Assembly: GCF_900106585.1 (NCBI RefSeq)
Contig: NZ_FNWH01000004.1
Location: forward strand, 272,401-336,400
Length of the DNA stretch: 64,000 nucleotides
Direction of reading: 5' to 3'
From: Acidaminococcus timonensis
GTDB taxonomy: Bacteria; Bacillota; Negativicutes; Acidaminococcales; Acidaminococcaceae
The position numbers were made by a program, and so were the translations under genes. Below the pieces are notes generated by a model. The model worked only from the letters and a program-made list of their open reading frames with translations, was not told where the DNA came from and ran no database searches. Within the stretch, counting starts at the first letter, position 1. Each line of letters begins with the position of its first letter. Below, piece by piece: positions 42,091 to 53,299 of this stretch.

Positions 42091-43491
42091 ATGACAACGA
42101 AATCGATTGCCCAGATCTGGGCCGATGTCCGGAATGCCGTAGCTGCCAGCAGTGAAGGCAGCAGCTGGAAAATCTGGCTGAACCCCACCCGCCCCCGGGA
42201 TCTTTCGGACAATACCCTGATACTGAACGTACCCAATGAATTCACCAAGGAAAAAATCCAGGAGAGTTTCCTGCAGATCATGGAAGAAAGCCTGTCCCAG
42301 ATCTGCGGCAGGCCCATGAAGATCGAACTGGCTGTAACCCCCCAGACCAATGAGGAGCAGAACCTGTTTTCAGAGGATCCTCCGACTCCGGTCCAAGTGG
42401 AAACAACGGCTGCACCGCCCATAAAGACAGATCCTGCCCAACCGGTCAAACCGGTCCAGAAATTCGATTCCCATCTGTCTCCCAAATACACCTTTGACAA
42501 TTTCATCCGGGGCAAATCCAACGAAGAAGCCTACAATTTCTCCATGGGCGTGGCCAATGCCCCGGCCAAAAGCTACAACCCCCTTTTCCTGTACAGCGAC
42601 CCGGGCCTGGGCAAGACCCATCTGATGAACGCCATCGGCAACTACATCCATGATCACCATCCGGAAATGAAGATCCTGTATATTTCCAGTGAAACCTTCA
42701 CCAATGAACTGATCGGCGCCATCCAGCACAACACCAACGAAGCCTTCCGGAACAAATACCGGAACATCGACGTGCTGCTCATCGACGATATCCAGTTCCT
42801 GCGGAAAAAGGAATCCACCCAGGAAGAATTCTTCCACACCTTCGAGGCCCTGAAGCAGGCGGACAAGCAGATCATCATCTCCAGCGACCGGCCGCCCAAG
42901 GAACTGGACACCCTGGAGGAACGGCTGACCAGCCGGTTCATGCAGGGACTGATCATCGAAATCAACCATCCGGACTTTGAAACCCGCAGCGCCATTTTGC
43001 GCAGCATGGCGGAAAAAGACCATATCGACTTCCCCCTGGAAGTGATCCAGCTGATTGCCACCAATGTAAAGACCAACATCCGTGAACTGGAAGGCGCCTA
43101 CACGAAGGTCAGTGCCTATGCCAGCCTGACCAAGCAGCCGGTGACCATGGAACTGGCCCGGAAAGCCCTGAAGGATCTGGATCTGGGCAATTCGGTGGAT
43201 AAGGTGATCACCGTGGAAGCCATCATGGAACTGGTGGCCGCCCGCTACAAGATCCGGGTAGATGACCTGAAAGCCAAAAAGCGCACCCGTTCCATTGCCT
43301 ATCCCCGGCAGATTGCCATGTATCTGACCCGGGAGCTGACGGATCTGTCCCTGCCCCGGATCGGAGAATGCTTCGGCGGCCGGGATCATACCACCGTCCT
43401 CCACGCCTGCGACAAGATCGCCGACGACAAGAAAAGTGACGCCAATCTGGAACGGCAGCTGGCCAAACTGACGGACGAGCTGAAAAAATAA
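42091..43491 (+). CDS. dnaA: Chromosomal replication initiator protein DnaA
   Basis: A 466-residue full-length DnaA. Domain I is present (IAQIWADVRNAVAASSEGSS through TKEKIQESFLQIMEES), then a Pro/Thr-rich linker of about 50 residues (QTNEEQNLFSEDPPTPVQV). Domain III carries GLGKTHL at 172-178, VLLIDDIQFLRKKES and LTSRFMQGL. Domain IV ends with GRDHTTVLHACDKI. It binds DnaA boxes and opens the origin. Adjacent dnaN, recF, DUF721 and gyrB confirm the classical origin side. The ATG at 42091 follows GGATAAAGGATGG. Confidence 0.97.
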   Translation: MTTKSIAQIWADVRNAVAASSEGSSWKIWLNPTRPRDLSDNTLILNVPNEFTKEKIQESFLQIMEESLSQICGRPMKIELAVTPQTNEEQNLFSEDPPTPVQVETTAAPPIKTDPAQPVKPVQKFDSHLSPKYTFDNFIRGKSNEEAYNFSMGVANAPAKSYNPLFLYSDPGLGKTHLMNAIGNYIHDHHPEMKILYISSETFTNELIGAIQHNTNEAFRNKYRNIDVLLIDDIQFLRKKESTQEEFFHTFEALKQADKQIIISSDRPPKELDTLEERLTSRFMQGLIIEINHPDFETRSAILRSMAEKDHIDFPLEVIQLIATNVKTNIRELEGAYTKVSAYASLTKQPVTMELARKALKDLDLGNSVDKVITVEAIMELVAARYKIRVDDLKAKKRTRSIAYPRQIAMYLTRELTDLSLPRIGECFGGRDHTTVLHACDKIADDKKSDANLERQLAKLTDELKK

Positions 43492-43528
43492 GCCGTTCTG
43501 CCCCGGGTTTCCACTGTTTTCCGGTAAG

Positions 43529-43640
43529 TTATCCACAAGTTGTGGATAATCTTGTGAATAACTTGTTGGTAATTCTGTGGATAACCTGAAAAGTCCTTGA
43601 AAAAGTGGATATGTGGATAACAAAAAGAGACTTATCCACA
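43529..43640. other. Candidate oriC: DnaA-box cluster 4 between dnaA and dnaN
   Basis: Boxes lie at 43529-43537, 43541-43549 (inverted), 43576-43584 (inverted), 43612-43620 (inverted) and 43632-43640, with a TGTGAATAA variant at 43553-43561. An AT-rich segment (GAATTTTAATCAATTATCC, about 43725-43743) follows before dnaN and may be the unwinding element. This is the classical Firmicute oriC position. Confidence 0.85.
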
Positions 43641-43768
43641 GGGTTATCCAACCTCTCTGAAGGGCATCCCTCAAGGGTCCCGGTACTTTTCCACATACCC
43701 ACAGGGCCTACTACGAAGACTACGAATTTTAATCAATTATCCGGTTTAGAAAATAAGGAGGTACTCCC

Positions 43769-44896
43769 ATGCAGTTTTCCTGTGAAAGCAAACGGTTGGC
43801 GCAAAGCGTCAATATCGTTAAAAGAGCCATCTCAGCAAGCAACAATGCACCGATCTTTTCAGGCATCCATACCACACTGAAAGGCAATGAACTCCGTTTG
43901 ATTGCCATGGATAATACCTACAGTATGGATATGAAGCTGGAAGTCAATGGAATGGAAGATGGTGACATCCTGGTCCCGGCCAAAGCCATCGGGGATTTGC
44001 TGGCCAAGTTCGATGCGGATGAAGTGCTGACCATCCAGCAGCTGGCCGGAGAAAAGGAAATGACCCTGACGGCTGCCAAAGCCAGAGGCCAGTATCACAT
44101 CCCCTTGATGGACCCGGAAGAATATCCGGCCATCCCGGCTTTTACCAGTGAACGGATCCTTGAACTGCCGGAGGAGGTCATCGGCAATCTGATCGACACC
44201 ACGGTATATGCCTGCTCCACGGATATGAGCCGGCCCCTGTATACCGGCGTTTACATGGAAAAGAAGGGAAAGAGCCTGACCGCCGTAGGGACCAACACCC
44301 ATCGTCTGGCCATCAAGGAAGCGGAACTGGAAAATGGGGACGACAGTGAATTTTCCATGCTGATCCCGGCTCGTCTGTTGAAAGAAATCGGCAGCAATCT
44401 GAACGGGGAGCTCCCTGAACCGGTGACCCTGGCCCTGCAGGGACGGCAGATCATGGCCAAAGTGGGTAATTTGACCATTATTTCAAGCCTGATTGAAGGA
44501 AAATTCCCGGATTATAAGAGACCCATTCCGCCGTCCTTCAGCAACAGGACGGTCTTCAACCGGGTGGATATGGAAAAAGCCATCCAGCGGGTGGCCCTGT
44601 TCTCCCAGTCCGACTACAACATCGTACGGCTGGCCATCGATACCGACGGCATTACGCTGAGTTCCGCCGTCAGCGACATGGGTCAGGGCAAGGAAATCAT
44701 CGCCTGCCAGACGGTGGGTGACACACTGCCCCTGAACATCGCTTTCAATTCCCGGTACATGATGGACTTCTTCAAGAACTGCGGCAGCGATACGGTCAGC
44801 ATGGAGACCAACGCTTCCCTGGCTCCGGCCCGGCTCATGCCGGAAGGGGATGATACCTACACCTATATCCTGACGCCGGTGCGGGTTATTTTCTAA
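43769..44896 (+). CDS. dnaN: DNA polymerase III beta subunit (sliding clamp)
   Basis: A 375-residue clamp of three repeated domains. The start MQFSCESKRLAQSVNIVKRA and the TNTHRLAIKEAEL block (clamp signature) are characteristic. The C-terminus ends with LAPARLMPEGDDTYTYILTPVRVIF, the last part of the hydrophobic ligand-binding cleft. ATG follows AAGGAGGTACTCCC. Its stop overlaps the recF start by one base. Confidence 0.97.
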   Translation: MQFSCESKRLAQSVNIVKRAISASNNAPIFSGIHTTLKGNELRLIAMDNTYSMDMKLEVNGMEDGDILVPAKAIGDLLAKFDADEVLTIQQLAGEKEMTLTAAKARGQYHIPLMDPEEYPAIPAFTSERILELPEEVIGNLIDTTVYACSTDMSRPLYTGVYMEKKGKSLTAVGTNTHRLAIKEAELENGDDSEFSMLIPARLLKEIGSNLNGELPEPVTLALQGRQIMAKVGNLTIISSLIEGKFPDYKRPIPPSFSNRTVFNRVDMEKAIQRVALFSQSDYNIVRLAIDTDGITLSSAVSDMGQGKEIIACQTVGDTLPLNIAFNSRYMMDFFKNCGSDTVSMETNASLAPARLMPEGDDTYTYILTPVRVIF

Positions 44897-46032
44897 TGCG
44901 TCTGGAAAATCTGCGGCTGTTGCACTTCCGGAATTATGAGCAGCTGGAAGTGCCGCTGCAGCATGATATCACCATTTTTTACGGGGACAATGCCCAGGGC
45001 AAGACCAATCTCCTGGAGGGAATCTATGTGGCGGCCCGGGGCTTTTCCTTCCGTACCCGCCACGAAGAGGAACTGCCCCAGTTCGGGGCAGAGGACTGGG
45101 CCGCCCAGCTGGATTACCGGGACCGGTACGGAGAGAATCGGCTTCTGGTAAAGCGGTACCGGGAACGGGGCCGACGGAGGAAGGAGAACCTGCTGAACGG
45201 AACGGCGGTCAGCCCCAAAGAGCAGTACGGGCTGGTGAATCTGGTGCTCTTTACTCCGGACGATCTGCAGCTGGTGAAGGGGGACCCGTCCCTGCGCCGA
45301 AAGTTTCTGAACATGGAGATCGCCCAGACCAGCCCGGTGTATTACGACCTGTTGGCCAAATACAACCGGGTGCTGCTGCAGCGGAACAAGTTCCTGAAAC
45401 AGTGCCGGGACAGGGAACATCTGGAGGAAGCACAGCTTTCCGTGTGGGATGTGGCCCTTTCCCAGCTGGCGGCGGGCATCGTGGATGCCAGGCTCCAGGC
45501 CCTTTCCGGGATCCGGGAGGCGGCACAGAAAGTCTATGACGGGATCACCGGGACCCATGGGGCCCTGCAGCTGTCCTATGTACAGAAACAAAGCGGGGGC
45601 GAGGTGCCCCTGGAAACCACCCCTGGAAGAGAAGAGTGGGTGTCCTTCTATCAGGAACAATTCAAGGCGCGGCACCGGCTGGATTATCTGCGGGGGTATA
45701 CCAGCATCGGACCCCACCGGGACGACCTGGAGATTGTCCACCAGGGACGGTCTCTGAAGGCGTACGGGTCCCAGGGGCAGCAGCGGACGGCTGCTCTGGC
45801 CCTGAAATTATCCGAACTGGAGTTCATCCGTGGGGTGCGGGATGAGTACCCGGTGCTGCTGCTGGATGATGTGCTCAGTGAACTGGATGCTCATCGGCGG
45901 GAAAAGCTGCTGGGCTTCATCAACGGCACGGTTCAGACCTTCCTGACGGTGAACGACCGGCAGCTGGCACCGGTCAGCGGCGATGTGGCCGCCTGGCAGG
46001 TGCGGGAAGGCCGACTGGAGGCGGAAGCATGA
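44896..46032 (+). CDS. recF: DNA replication/repair protein RecF
   Basis: A 378-residue ABC-type ATPase. Walker A is YGDNAQGKTNLLEGI, the signature region is AYGSQGQQRTAALALKL, and Walker B is LLLDDVLSELDAHR. RecF acts with RecO/RecR to load RecA at gaps. It overlaps dnaN by one base (taATG) and the DUF721 gene by four. Confidence 0.96.
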   Translation: MRLENLRLLHFRNYEQLEVPLQHDITIFYGDNAQGKTNLLEGIYVAARGFSFRTRHEEELPQFGAEDWAAQLDYRDRYGENRLLVKRYRERGRRRKENLLNGTAVSPKEQYGLVNLVLFTPDDLQLVKGDPSLRRKFLNMEIAQTSPVYYDLLAKYNRVLLQRNKFLKQCRDREHLEEAQLSVWDVALSQLAAGIVDARLQALSGIREAAQKVYDGITGTHGALQLSYVQKQSGGEVPLETTPGREEWVSFYQEQFKARHRLDYLRGYTSIGPHRDDLEIVHQGRSLKAYGSQGQQRTAALALKLSELEFIRGVRDEYPVLLLDDVLSELDAHRREKLLGFINGTVQTFLTVNDRQLAPVSGDVAAWQVREGRLEAEA

Positions 46033-46760
46033 AGGATGCGGAACTGCTGGTGCTGCAGGTGCTGAAGACGCCCCGGGCCCGGAGGGAATTCCTCCTCCAT
46101 GTGCTGAAGGTCCACTGGGCCGATTACATCGGCCATACGGCGGCCAGCCATTCCCAGCCTTACCGGCTGGAGGACGGGGTGCTGTATGTGCATACGGACA
46201 ATCCCATGTGGTCCACCCAGCTCCATATGCTCCAGGGAAAACTGCTGGGCACCATCAACCGGGAACTGGCGCCGGAACTGAAGGGACGGAAACGGATCGT
46301 GAAGCAGATCCGGTTCTACCACGGCATCATCCAGGATCTTCCCCAGCCCGATCTGGAACAGACTCCCTTTATGCCGCTGCGGGATCCGGAGAAGCGGTGT
46401 CCTCTGTGCGGAGTGCCACTGATCGGGGATGAGAAAATCTGTTCTGCCTGCCGGCGAAAAAAAGAGGAGAAAATCCGCCGGGCCATCCGGAAAGAATTGG
46501 ACAGACAGCCCTGGCTTTCCTACGAAGATTGCCGGAAACTGGTGGATTGTGATAAAATAACCTTTACTGACGTGAAGGCCAGATTGGAAGAATGGGCTCT
46601 GGACCGGGCCCTGGGTCCACGGGCAACGGACCGGGACATCGCCTTCGCAGTGATGGTGAATACCGGTGTGCCGCCGGAAAAACTGACGGCGGAGCTGGTG
46701 GAACGCACCCTGGAAAAGGCCGGGAGGAGCCGTTATTATGTACCTGCACGTAGGAAATAA
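46029..46760 (+). CDS. DUF721 (DciA-like) protein with zinc ribbon and C-terminal extension
   Basis: A 243-residue protein. The N-terminal about 100 residues match DUF721 (DciA), including the HWADYIGHTAASHSQPYRLE segment and LYVHTDNPMWSTQLHMLQ. A treble-clef type zinc motif follows at about residues 128-145 (CPLCG..CSAC), and then about 90 extra residues ending PPEKLTAELVERTL. DciA is the ancestral loader/operator of the DnaB helicase, so this gene likely acts in helicase delivery. It overlaps recF by four bases and precedes remB. Typical DciA proteins are shorter, so the ribbon and tail are unusual. Confidence 0.82.
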   Translation: MKDAELLVLQVLKTPRARREFLLHVLKVHWADYIGHTAASHSQPYRLEDGVLYVHTDNPMWSTQLHMLQGKLLGTINRELAPELKGRKRIVKQIRFYHGIIQDLPQPDLEQTPFMPLRDPEKRCPLCGVPLIGDEKICSACRRKKEEKIRRAIRKELDRQPWLSYEDCRKLVDCDKITFTDVKARLEEWALDRALGPRATDRDIAFAVMVNTGVPPEKLTAELVERTLEKAGRSRYYVPARRK

Positions 46761-46965
46761 TTATGTGGTCCGCTGTGACGAGATCATCGGGATCTTCGAT
46801 ATCCGGAACAAGCGGACGAATATCTACCGTTTTTTCCTGAGACCCAAACTGGAACAGGGGAATGTGGTCGACCTGACCGAGAACTTCCCGCCCTCCAGCT
46901 GTGTGGTGACCCGGGATAAGATCATTCTGTCGGGGATCTCCAGCAAGACCCTGCAAAGACGATAG
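46738..46965 (+). CDS. remB: RemA/RemB-like regulatory protein (DUF370)
   Basis: A 75-residue DUF370 protein. MYLHVGNNYVVRCDEIIGIF is the classical start, with a C-terminus reading SCVVTRDKIILSGISSKTL. Its position between recF and gyrB matches Bacillus yaaB/remB. RemA-type proteins bind DNA and control matrix/osmoprotection genes; the RemB role is less clear. It overlaps the previous gene by 23 bases. Confidence 0.88.
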   Translation: MYLHVGNNYVVRCDEIIGIFDIRNKRTNIYRFFLRPKLEQGNVVDLTENFPPSSCVVTRDKIILSGISSKTLQRR

Positions 46966-48921
<1,956 letters not shown>

Positions 48922-48932
48922 GGAGCTCCATC

Positions 48933-49637
48933 ATGGAAAAAGCGGAATTCCAGCTGCCACAGGGAACCCTGCAGCTGCAGCAGGAAACAGCCCCGGCAGG
49001 CCCGCCTCTCATTGTGGTGGCCGGCGGCCGACGGCCCGATCCCCAGTGGCTCCATACCGTGGGCCGGCTGGGTACGGTCATTGCTGCCGACCGGGGTGCG
49101 GACCACTGCAAGAAAGCCGGGATCCTGCCCCGCTTCCTGTATGGGGATCGGGACAGTGCCGCCCCGGGTGCCTGGGAGGAATTCCTGCGCAGGGGAGCCC
49201 GGGCCAGGACATTCCTGGTGAACAAGGACGATACGGATCTGTCCCTGGTGTTCCAGGATCTGGAACCGGGGCCTCCTGTGTTGGCGACGGGCATCTGGGG
49301 CGGCCGGGCGGACCATCTGTTCGGCAACCTGTACACCCTGCTGGCCTATGCCCGGCGGGGCGGCACGGTGATCCTGGCGGACCAGCAGGAGCTGCTGTGC
49401 TACCTGCTGCCAGGCACCCGGGCCCGGTTCACAGCGGTCAAACGGCCCCGGGCGGTGAGCCTGCTGCCCCTTTCCCCGGAATGCACTGTGAGTATCCACG
49501 GGGTGCGCTGGCCCCTGGATCAGGCACCTCTCACCCAGGCCAATCCCTATGCGGTGAGCAACAAACAGACAGAGGCGTCTGTGGAGGCGGAAAGCCATGC
49601 CGGCACCGCCGGACTGTATTTTACCTGGAAGGAGTAA
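48933..49637 (+). CDS. thiN: Thiamine pyrophosphokinase
   Basis: A 234-residue enzyme making thiamine diphosphate from thiamine and ATP. Visible motifs are AADRGADHCKKAG, YGDRDSA (GDFDS-like), KDDTDLSLVF and GIWGGRADHLFGN. All four catalytic/substrate segments of the TPK family are in order. It lies between gyrB and the TSUP gene; no riboswitch is seen. ATG follows AAGGAGCTCCATC. Confidence 0.87.
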   Translation: MEKAEFQLPQGTLQLQQETAPAGPPLIVVAGGRRPDPQWLHTVGRLGTVIAADRGADHCKKAGILPRFLYGDRDSAAPGAWEEFLRRGARARTFLVNKDDTDLSLVFQDLEPGPPVLATGIWGGRADHLFGNLYTLLAYARRGGTVILADQQELLCYLLPGTRARFTAVKRPRAVSLLPLSPECTVSIHGVRWPLDQAPLTQANPYAVSNKQTEASVEAESHAGTAGLYFTWKE

Positions 49638-49641
49638 TGCC

Positions 49642-50406
49642 ATGCTGGAATTCCATCTGCAGGACCTGATTTTTCTTCTGGCGGCTGGGTTCATTGGCGC
49701 CTTCATCGATGCGGCCGTAGGGGGTGGTGGGCTGATTACCCTGCCGGCCTTCATGGCCACCGGAATCCCCACGCCCTTTGCCCTGGGATCCAATAAGCTG
49801 GCTTCCTCCATCGGAGCGGTGTCCAGTTTCTTCACCTTTGCCCGGGAGGGAAAGGTGGACCGGAAAATCCTGAAGATGATGCCCCTGTCCTTCTTCGGCA
49901 GTGCGGCAGGGGCCTGTATCGCCTCCCTGATGCCGGAGCAGCTGCTGCGGTACATCGTGGTCATCGCCCTGGTGTGTGTGGCCCTGAATACCTACCGGAA
50001 GAAAGACTGGGGCGGCGTCAACTCCATGGAAACCATGACCCGTTCCATGGCTGTGGGCATCGCCGTCATGGCCTGGTGCCTGGGCATGTACGATGGCTTT
50101 TTCGGACCGGGGACAGGTTCGTTCCTGATCTTCGGATTTTTGTATTTCGGTTATAACTTCGTGACGGCAGCCGGCAACACCAAAGCCCTGAACCTGGCCA
50201 GCAACCTGGGCGGGCTGGTGGCATTCCTGCTGCTGGGGCGGGTCTATCTGGCCTACGCCCTGCCCATGGGACTGGTGGAGATCGCCGGGGCCCATCTGGG
50301 CGCGAAGATTGCCATAAAAAAAGGGGTGGGGTACATCCGCACTCTGTATCTGATCGTGACTGTGGTCCTGATCGGCAAACAGGTCTACGATCTGTTCTTG
50401 AAATAA
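49642..50406 (+). CDS. TSUP family (TauE/SafE, DUF81) anion exporter
   Basis: A 254-residue membrane protein with about seven hydrophobic segments. The duplicated family motif appears as FIDAAVGGGGLITLPA near the N-terminus, and the second-half motif is YDGFFGPGTGSFLIFGF. Family members move sulfite, sulfonates or related anions. The ATG at 49642 follows AAGGAGTAATGCC; the earlier frame start is unlikely. Confidence 0.9.
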   Translation: MLEFHLQDLIFLLAAGFIGAFIDAAVGGGGLITLPAFMATGIPTPFALGSNKLASSIGAVSSFFTFAREGKVDRKILKMMPLSFFGSAAGACIASLMPEQLLRYIVVIALVCVALNTYRKKDWGGVNSMETMTRSMAVGIAVMAWCLGMYDGFFGPGTGSFLIFGFLYFGYNFVTAAGNTKALNLASNLGGLVAFLLLGRVYLAYALPMGLVEIAGAHLGAKIAIKKGVGYIRTLYLIVTVVLIGKQVYDLFLK

Positions 50407-50441
50407 CCGCGCCGTGAGGCGCAGGAAGGAAGCGTGAGAAC

Positions 50442-52937
50442 GTGGATGATCAGCAAAACGACAAGCAGACCATCACCGCGGGCAAAGTCATTCCCGTCTA
50501 TGTAGAAGACGAGATGCAGAAATGCTACATCGACTATGCCATGAGCGTCATTGTCCAGCGGGCTCTGCCGGATGTGCGGGACGGCCTGAAGCCGGTCCAT
50601 CGACGCATCCTCTATGCCATGAACGAGGCAGGGATGCTGCCCAACAAGGCCTATAAAAAATCCGCCCGTATCGTGGGCGATGTTTTGGGTAAATACCATC
50701 CCCATGGGGATTCTTCGGTGTACGATGCCATTGTGCGTCTGGCCCAGGATTTCTCCACCCGGTATCTGATGGTGGACGGCCACGGGAACTTCGGTTCTGT
50801 GGACGGGGATCCTCCGGCTGCCATGCGGTACACGGAAGTGCGGATGGGCAAGATCGCCGTGGAAATGCTGCGGGATATCGAAAAGGATACGGTGGACTTC
50901 ATCCCCAACTACGATGAATCCCTGAAGGAACCCACGGTGCTGCCGGCCAAGGTGCCGGCCCTGCTCATCAATGGATCCGCCGGGATCGCCGTGGGCATGG
51001 CCACCAACATTCCGCCCCACAACCTGGGCGAAGTGGTGGATGCCTGCGTCATGCTCATCGACCATCCGGATGCCACCATTGACCAGCTGATGACAGCCAT
51101 CAAGGGGCCGGATTTCCCTACGGGTGCCAAGATCCTGGGGCTGTCCGGCATCCGCCAGGCTTATACCACAGGCCGGGGCGTGGTGAAGGTGCGGGCCAAG
51201 ACCCACGTGGAACCCATGCCCAAGAACAAGAACCGGATCGTGGTCACCGAGATCCCCTACCAGGTGAACAAGGCGAAACTCATCGAGAGCATCGCCCACC
51301 TGGTACAGGACAAGACCCTGGAAGGGATCACCGACCTGCGGGATGAATCCGACCGGAAGGGCATGCGCATTGTCATCGAGCTGCGCAGCGATGTGGTGCC
51401 GGAAATCATGCTGAACAAGCTGTACAAGCATACCCAGCTGCAGGATTCCTTCGGCATCATCATGCTGGCTCTGGTGAACAACCATCCCCGGGTGCTGAAC
51501 CTGAAGCAGATCCTGGAATACTATCTGGAACACCAGAAGGATGTAGTGACCCGGAAATGCCAGTATGAACTGAAGAAAGCCAAAGAACGGGCCCACATTT
51601 TGGAGGGCTTGAAAATCGCCCTGGATCACCTGGACGAAGTCATTGCCACCATCCGGGCCAGTGCCAACGGCGACGTGGCCAAGAAGGCGTTGATGGACAA
51701 ATTCGGTCTCAGCGACCGGCAGGCCCAGGCCATCCTGGATATGCGCCTGCAGCGCCTGACCGGACTGGAACGCCAGAAAATCGAGGACGAATACAAAGAG
51801 GTCATGGCCACCATTGCCTACCTGGAAGATGTACTGGGTGATGAACACAAGATCATGGGCATCGTACGGGATGATCTGCTGGACGAAAAGAAACGGTTCG
51901 GGGATGCCCGCCGCACTTCCATCGTACCGGATACGGGGGATCTGGAAACGGAAGATCTGATTGCCGAGGAAGACGTGGTGATTACCATCAGCCATCAGAG
52001 CTATATCAAGCGCCAGGCCCTCACCAACTTCCGGAACCAGAACCGGGGCGGCCGGGGCATCAAGGCTGGCAGCGGCAAGATTGTGAAGGAAGACAACAAG
52101 GTGAAGGGAGACTTCTCTGAACACCTGCTCATGGCCAGCACCCATGACAACATCCTGTTCTTCACCAACCGGGGCCGGGTGTACCGGCAGAAGGGGTATG
52201 AGATCCCCGAAGCCAGCCGTACTGCCAAAGGTACCTTCATCCGCAACCTGCTGCCTCTGGAGGAAAACGAAAAGATCAATGCTGTGATTGCCGTGAAGAG
52301 CGGCATCAGCGAAGACGAGAAGAAGTTCCTGTTCATGGCCACCAATATGGGGGTCGTGAAGCGGACCAGCGTCAGCGAATTCAAGAGTGCCCGGAAGGGC
52401 GGCCTGATCGCCATCAACCTGGACGAGGGAGAAGAACTGATCGACGTCAAACTGACCAGTGGCCACAACGATATCCTGCTGGCTACCCGGGATGGGTACG
52501 CCATCCATTTCCTGGAAGACGATGTACGGCCCATGGGCCGTACCAGCCACGGGGTACGGGGTATCAGCCTGCGGCCTCATGACAGCGTGGTCTCCATGGA
52601 CAGCTGCGTGGACGATACGGGCGAAGTGCTCACCGTCACCGACAAGGGCCAGGGAAAGCGGACCGATATCTCTGAATACCGGGTGCAGACCCGGGGCGGC
52701 AAGGGCATCATCAATCTGAAGGTGACCAGCAGGACCGGTCTGATCGTAGGGTCCAAGTTCATCAACGAGACCCAGGACATCATGCTGATTTCTGCGGCGG
52801 GCATCATCATCCGGATGAATGCCTCTGACATCTCTACCTATGGACGCAACGCTCAGGGCGTGAAACTCATGGACCTGGAACCGGGCGACCAGGTGGCAGC
52901 CGTAGCCATTGTGAATACGGTAAGCGACGAAGAATAG
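50442..52937 (+). CDS. gyrA: DNA gyrase subunit A
   Basis: An 831-residue breakage-reunion subunit. Catalytic Tyr is residue 130 (AAMRYTE). The quinolone region reads [16 protein letters not shown], with Ser and Asp at the usual susceptibility positions, so there is no obvious fluoroquinolone-resistance substitution. The GyrA-box-type repeats start with QNRGGRGI. The start is a GTG at 50442 after AGGAAGGAAGCGTG. The gene is followed by an inverted repeat A, which probably terminates it. Confidence 0.97.
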   Translation: MDDQQNDKQTITAGKVIPVYVEDEMQKCYIDYAMSVIVQRALPDVRDGLKPVHRRILYAMNEAGMLPNKAYKKSARIVGDVLGKYHPHGDSSVYDAIVRLAQDFSTRYLMVDGHGNFGSVDGDPPAAMRYTEVRMGKIAVEMLRDIEKDTVDFIPNYDESLKEPTVLPAKVPALLINGSAGIAVGMATNIPPHNLGEVVDACVMLIDHPDATIDQLMTAIKGPDFPTGAKILGLSGIRQAYTTGRGVVKVRAKTHVEPMPKNKNRIVVTEIPYQVNKAKLIESIAHLVQDKTLEGITDLRDESDRKGMRIVIELRSDVVPEIMLNKLYKHTQLQDSFGIIMLALVNNHPRVLNLKQILEYYLEHQKDVVTRKCQYELKKAKERAHILEGLKIALDHLDEVIATIRASANGDVAKKALMDKFGLSDRQAQAILDMRLQRLTGLERQKIEDEYKEVMATIAYLEDVLGDEHKIMGIVRDDLLDEKKRFGDARRTSIVPDTGDLETEDLIAEEDVVITISHQSYIKRQALTNFRNQNRGGRGIKAGSGKIVKEDNKVKGDFSEHLLMASTHDNILFFTNRGRVYRQKGYEIPEASRTAKGTFIRNLLPLEENEKINAVIAVKSGISEDEKKFLFMATNMGVVKRTSVSEFKSARKGGLIAINLDEGEELIDVKLTSGHNDILLATRDGYAIHFLEDDVRPMGRTSHGVRGISLRPHDSVVSMDSCVDDTGEVLTVTDKGQGKRTDISEYRVQTRGGKGIINLKVTSRTGLIVGSKFINETQDIMLISAAGIIIRMNASDISTYGRNAQGVKLMDLEPGDQVAAVAIVNTVSDEE

Positions 52938-53068
52938 AAAAAAGGCGCTGTGAAAAAATCCTTCACAGCGCTTTTTTTTCGCTAGCGTCAGCTGGCTTCC
53001 ATCGGCTAGTGACTAGAGACTAGAGACTAGTGACGGGGTGTGAAAAAGCATTTTTCACACCCCCTTTT
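52938..53068 (-). repeat. Dual-hairpin intergenic repeat A, copy 4 (inverted)
   Basis: The inverse order is seen: AAAGGCGCTGTGAA/TTCACAGCGC stem, CGCTAGCGTCAGCTGGCTTCC block, TAGTGACTAGAGACTAGAGA heptamers, then GGGTGTGAAAAA/TTTTTCACACCC. It begins at the gyrA stop and ends where the next DnaA-box cluster starts. Confidence 0.87.
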
Positions 53069-53070
53069 CT

Positions 53071-53216
53071 TGTGGATAACCTGTGCACAAGTGGATAACT
53101 GAAACTGGATATTGTGGGGTGAACAGGCTTTTACACAATATCTGGGAGTTACCCACAGAGTTATCCACAGGAATTGTGGATAACCTGCCTGTTTTTGTGG
53201 ATAAGCTTGTGGATAA
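53071..53216. other. DnaA-box cluster 5, downstream of gyrA
   Basis: Consensus boxes lie at 53071-53079, 53161-53169, 53175-53183, 53196-53204 and 53208-53216 (mostly TGTGGATAA orientation), with near-matches at 53090-53098 and TTACACAAT around 53131-53139. The stretch 52938-53299 holds no gene beyond repeat A. This is a strong DnaA-binding site about 10 kb from dnaN. Confidence 0.85.
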
Positions 53217-53299
53217 GTGGAAAACTTGACGGAAGAACCGGGATGCCGTATCCTGTAAGCAGATGCAGCGGCGAACATTCCGCTGAAGGAGGAAAACAA

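Noticed and set aside
50442..52937. Fluoroquinolone-resistance change in GyrA
   Set aside because: The quinolone region keeps Ser and Asp at the standard positions (HGDSSVYD).
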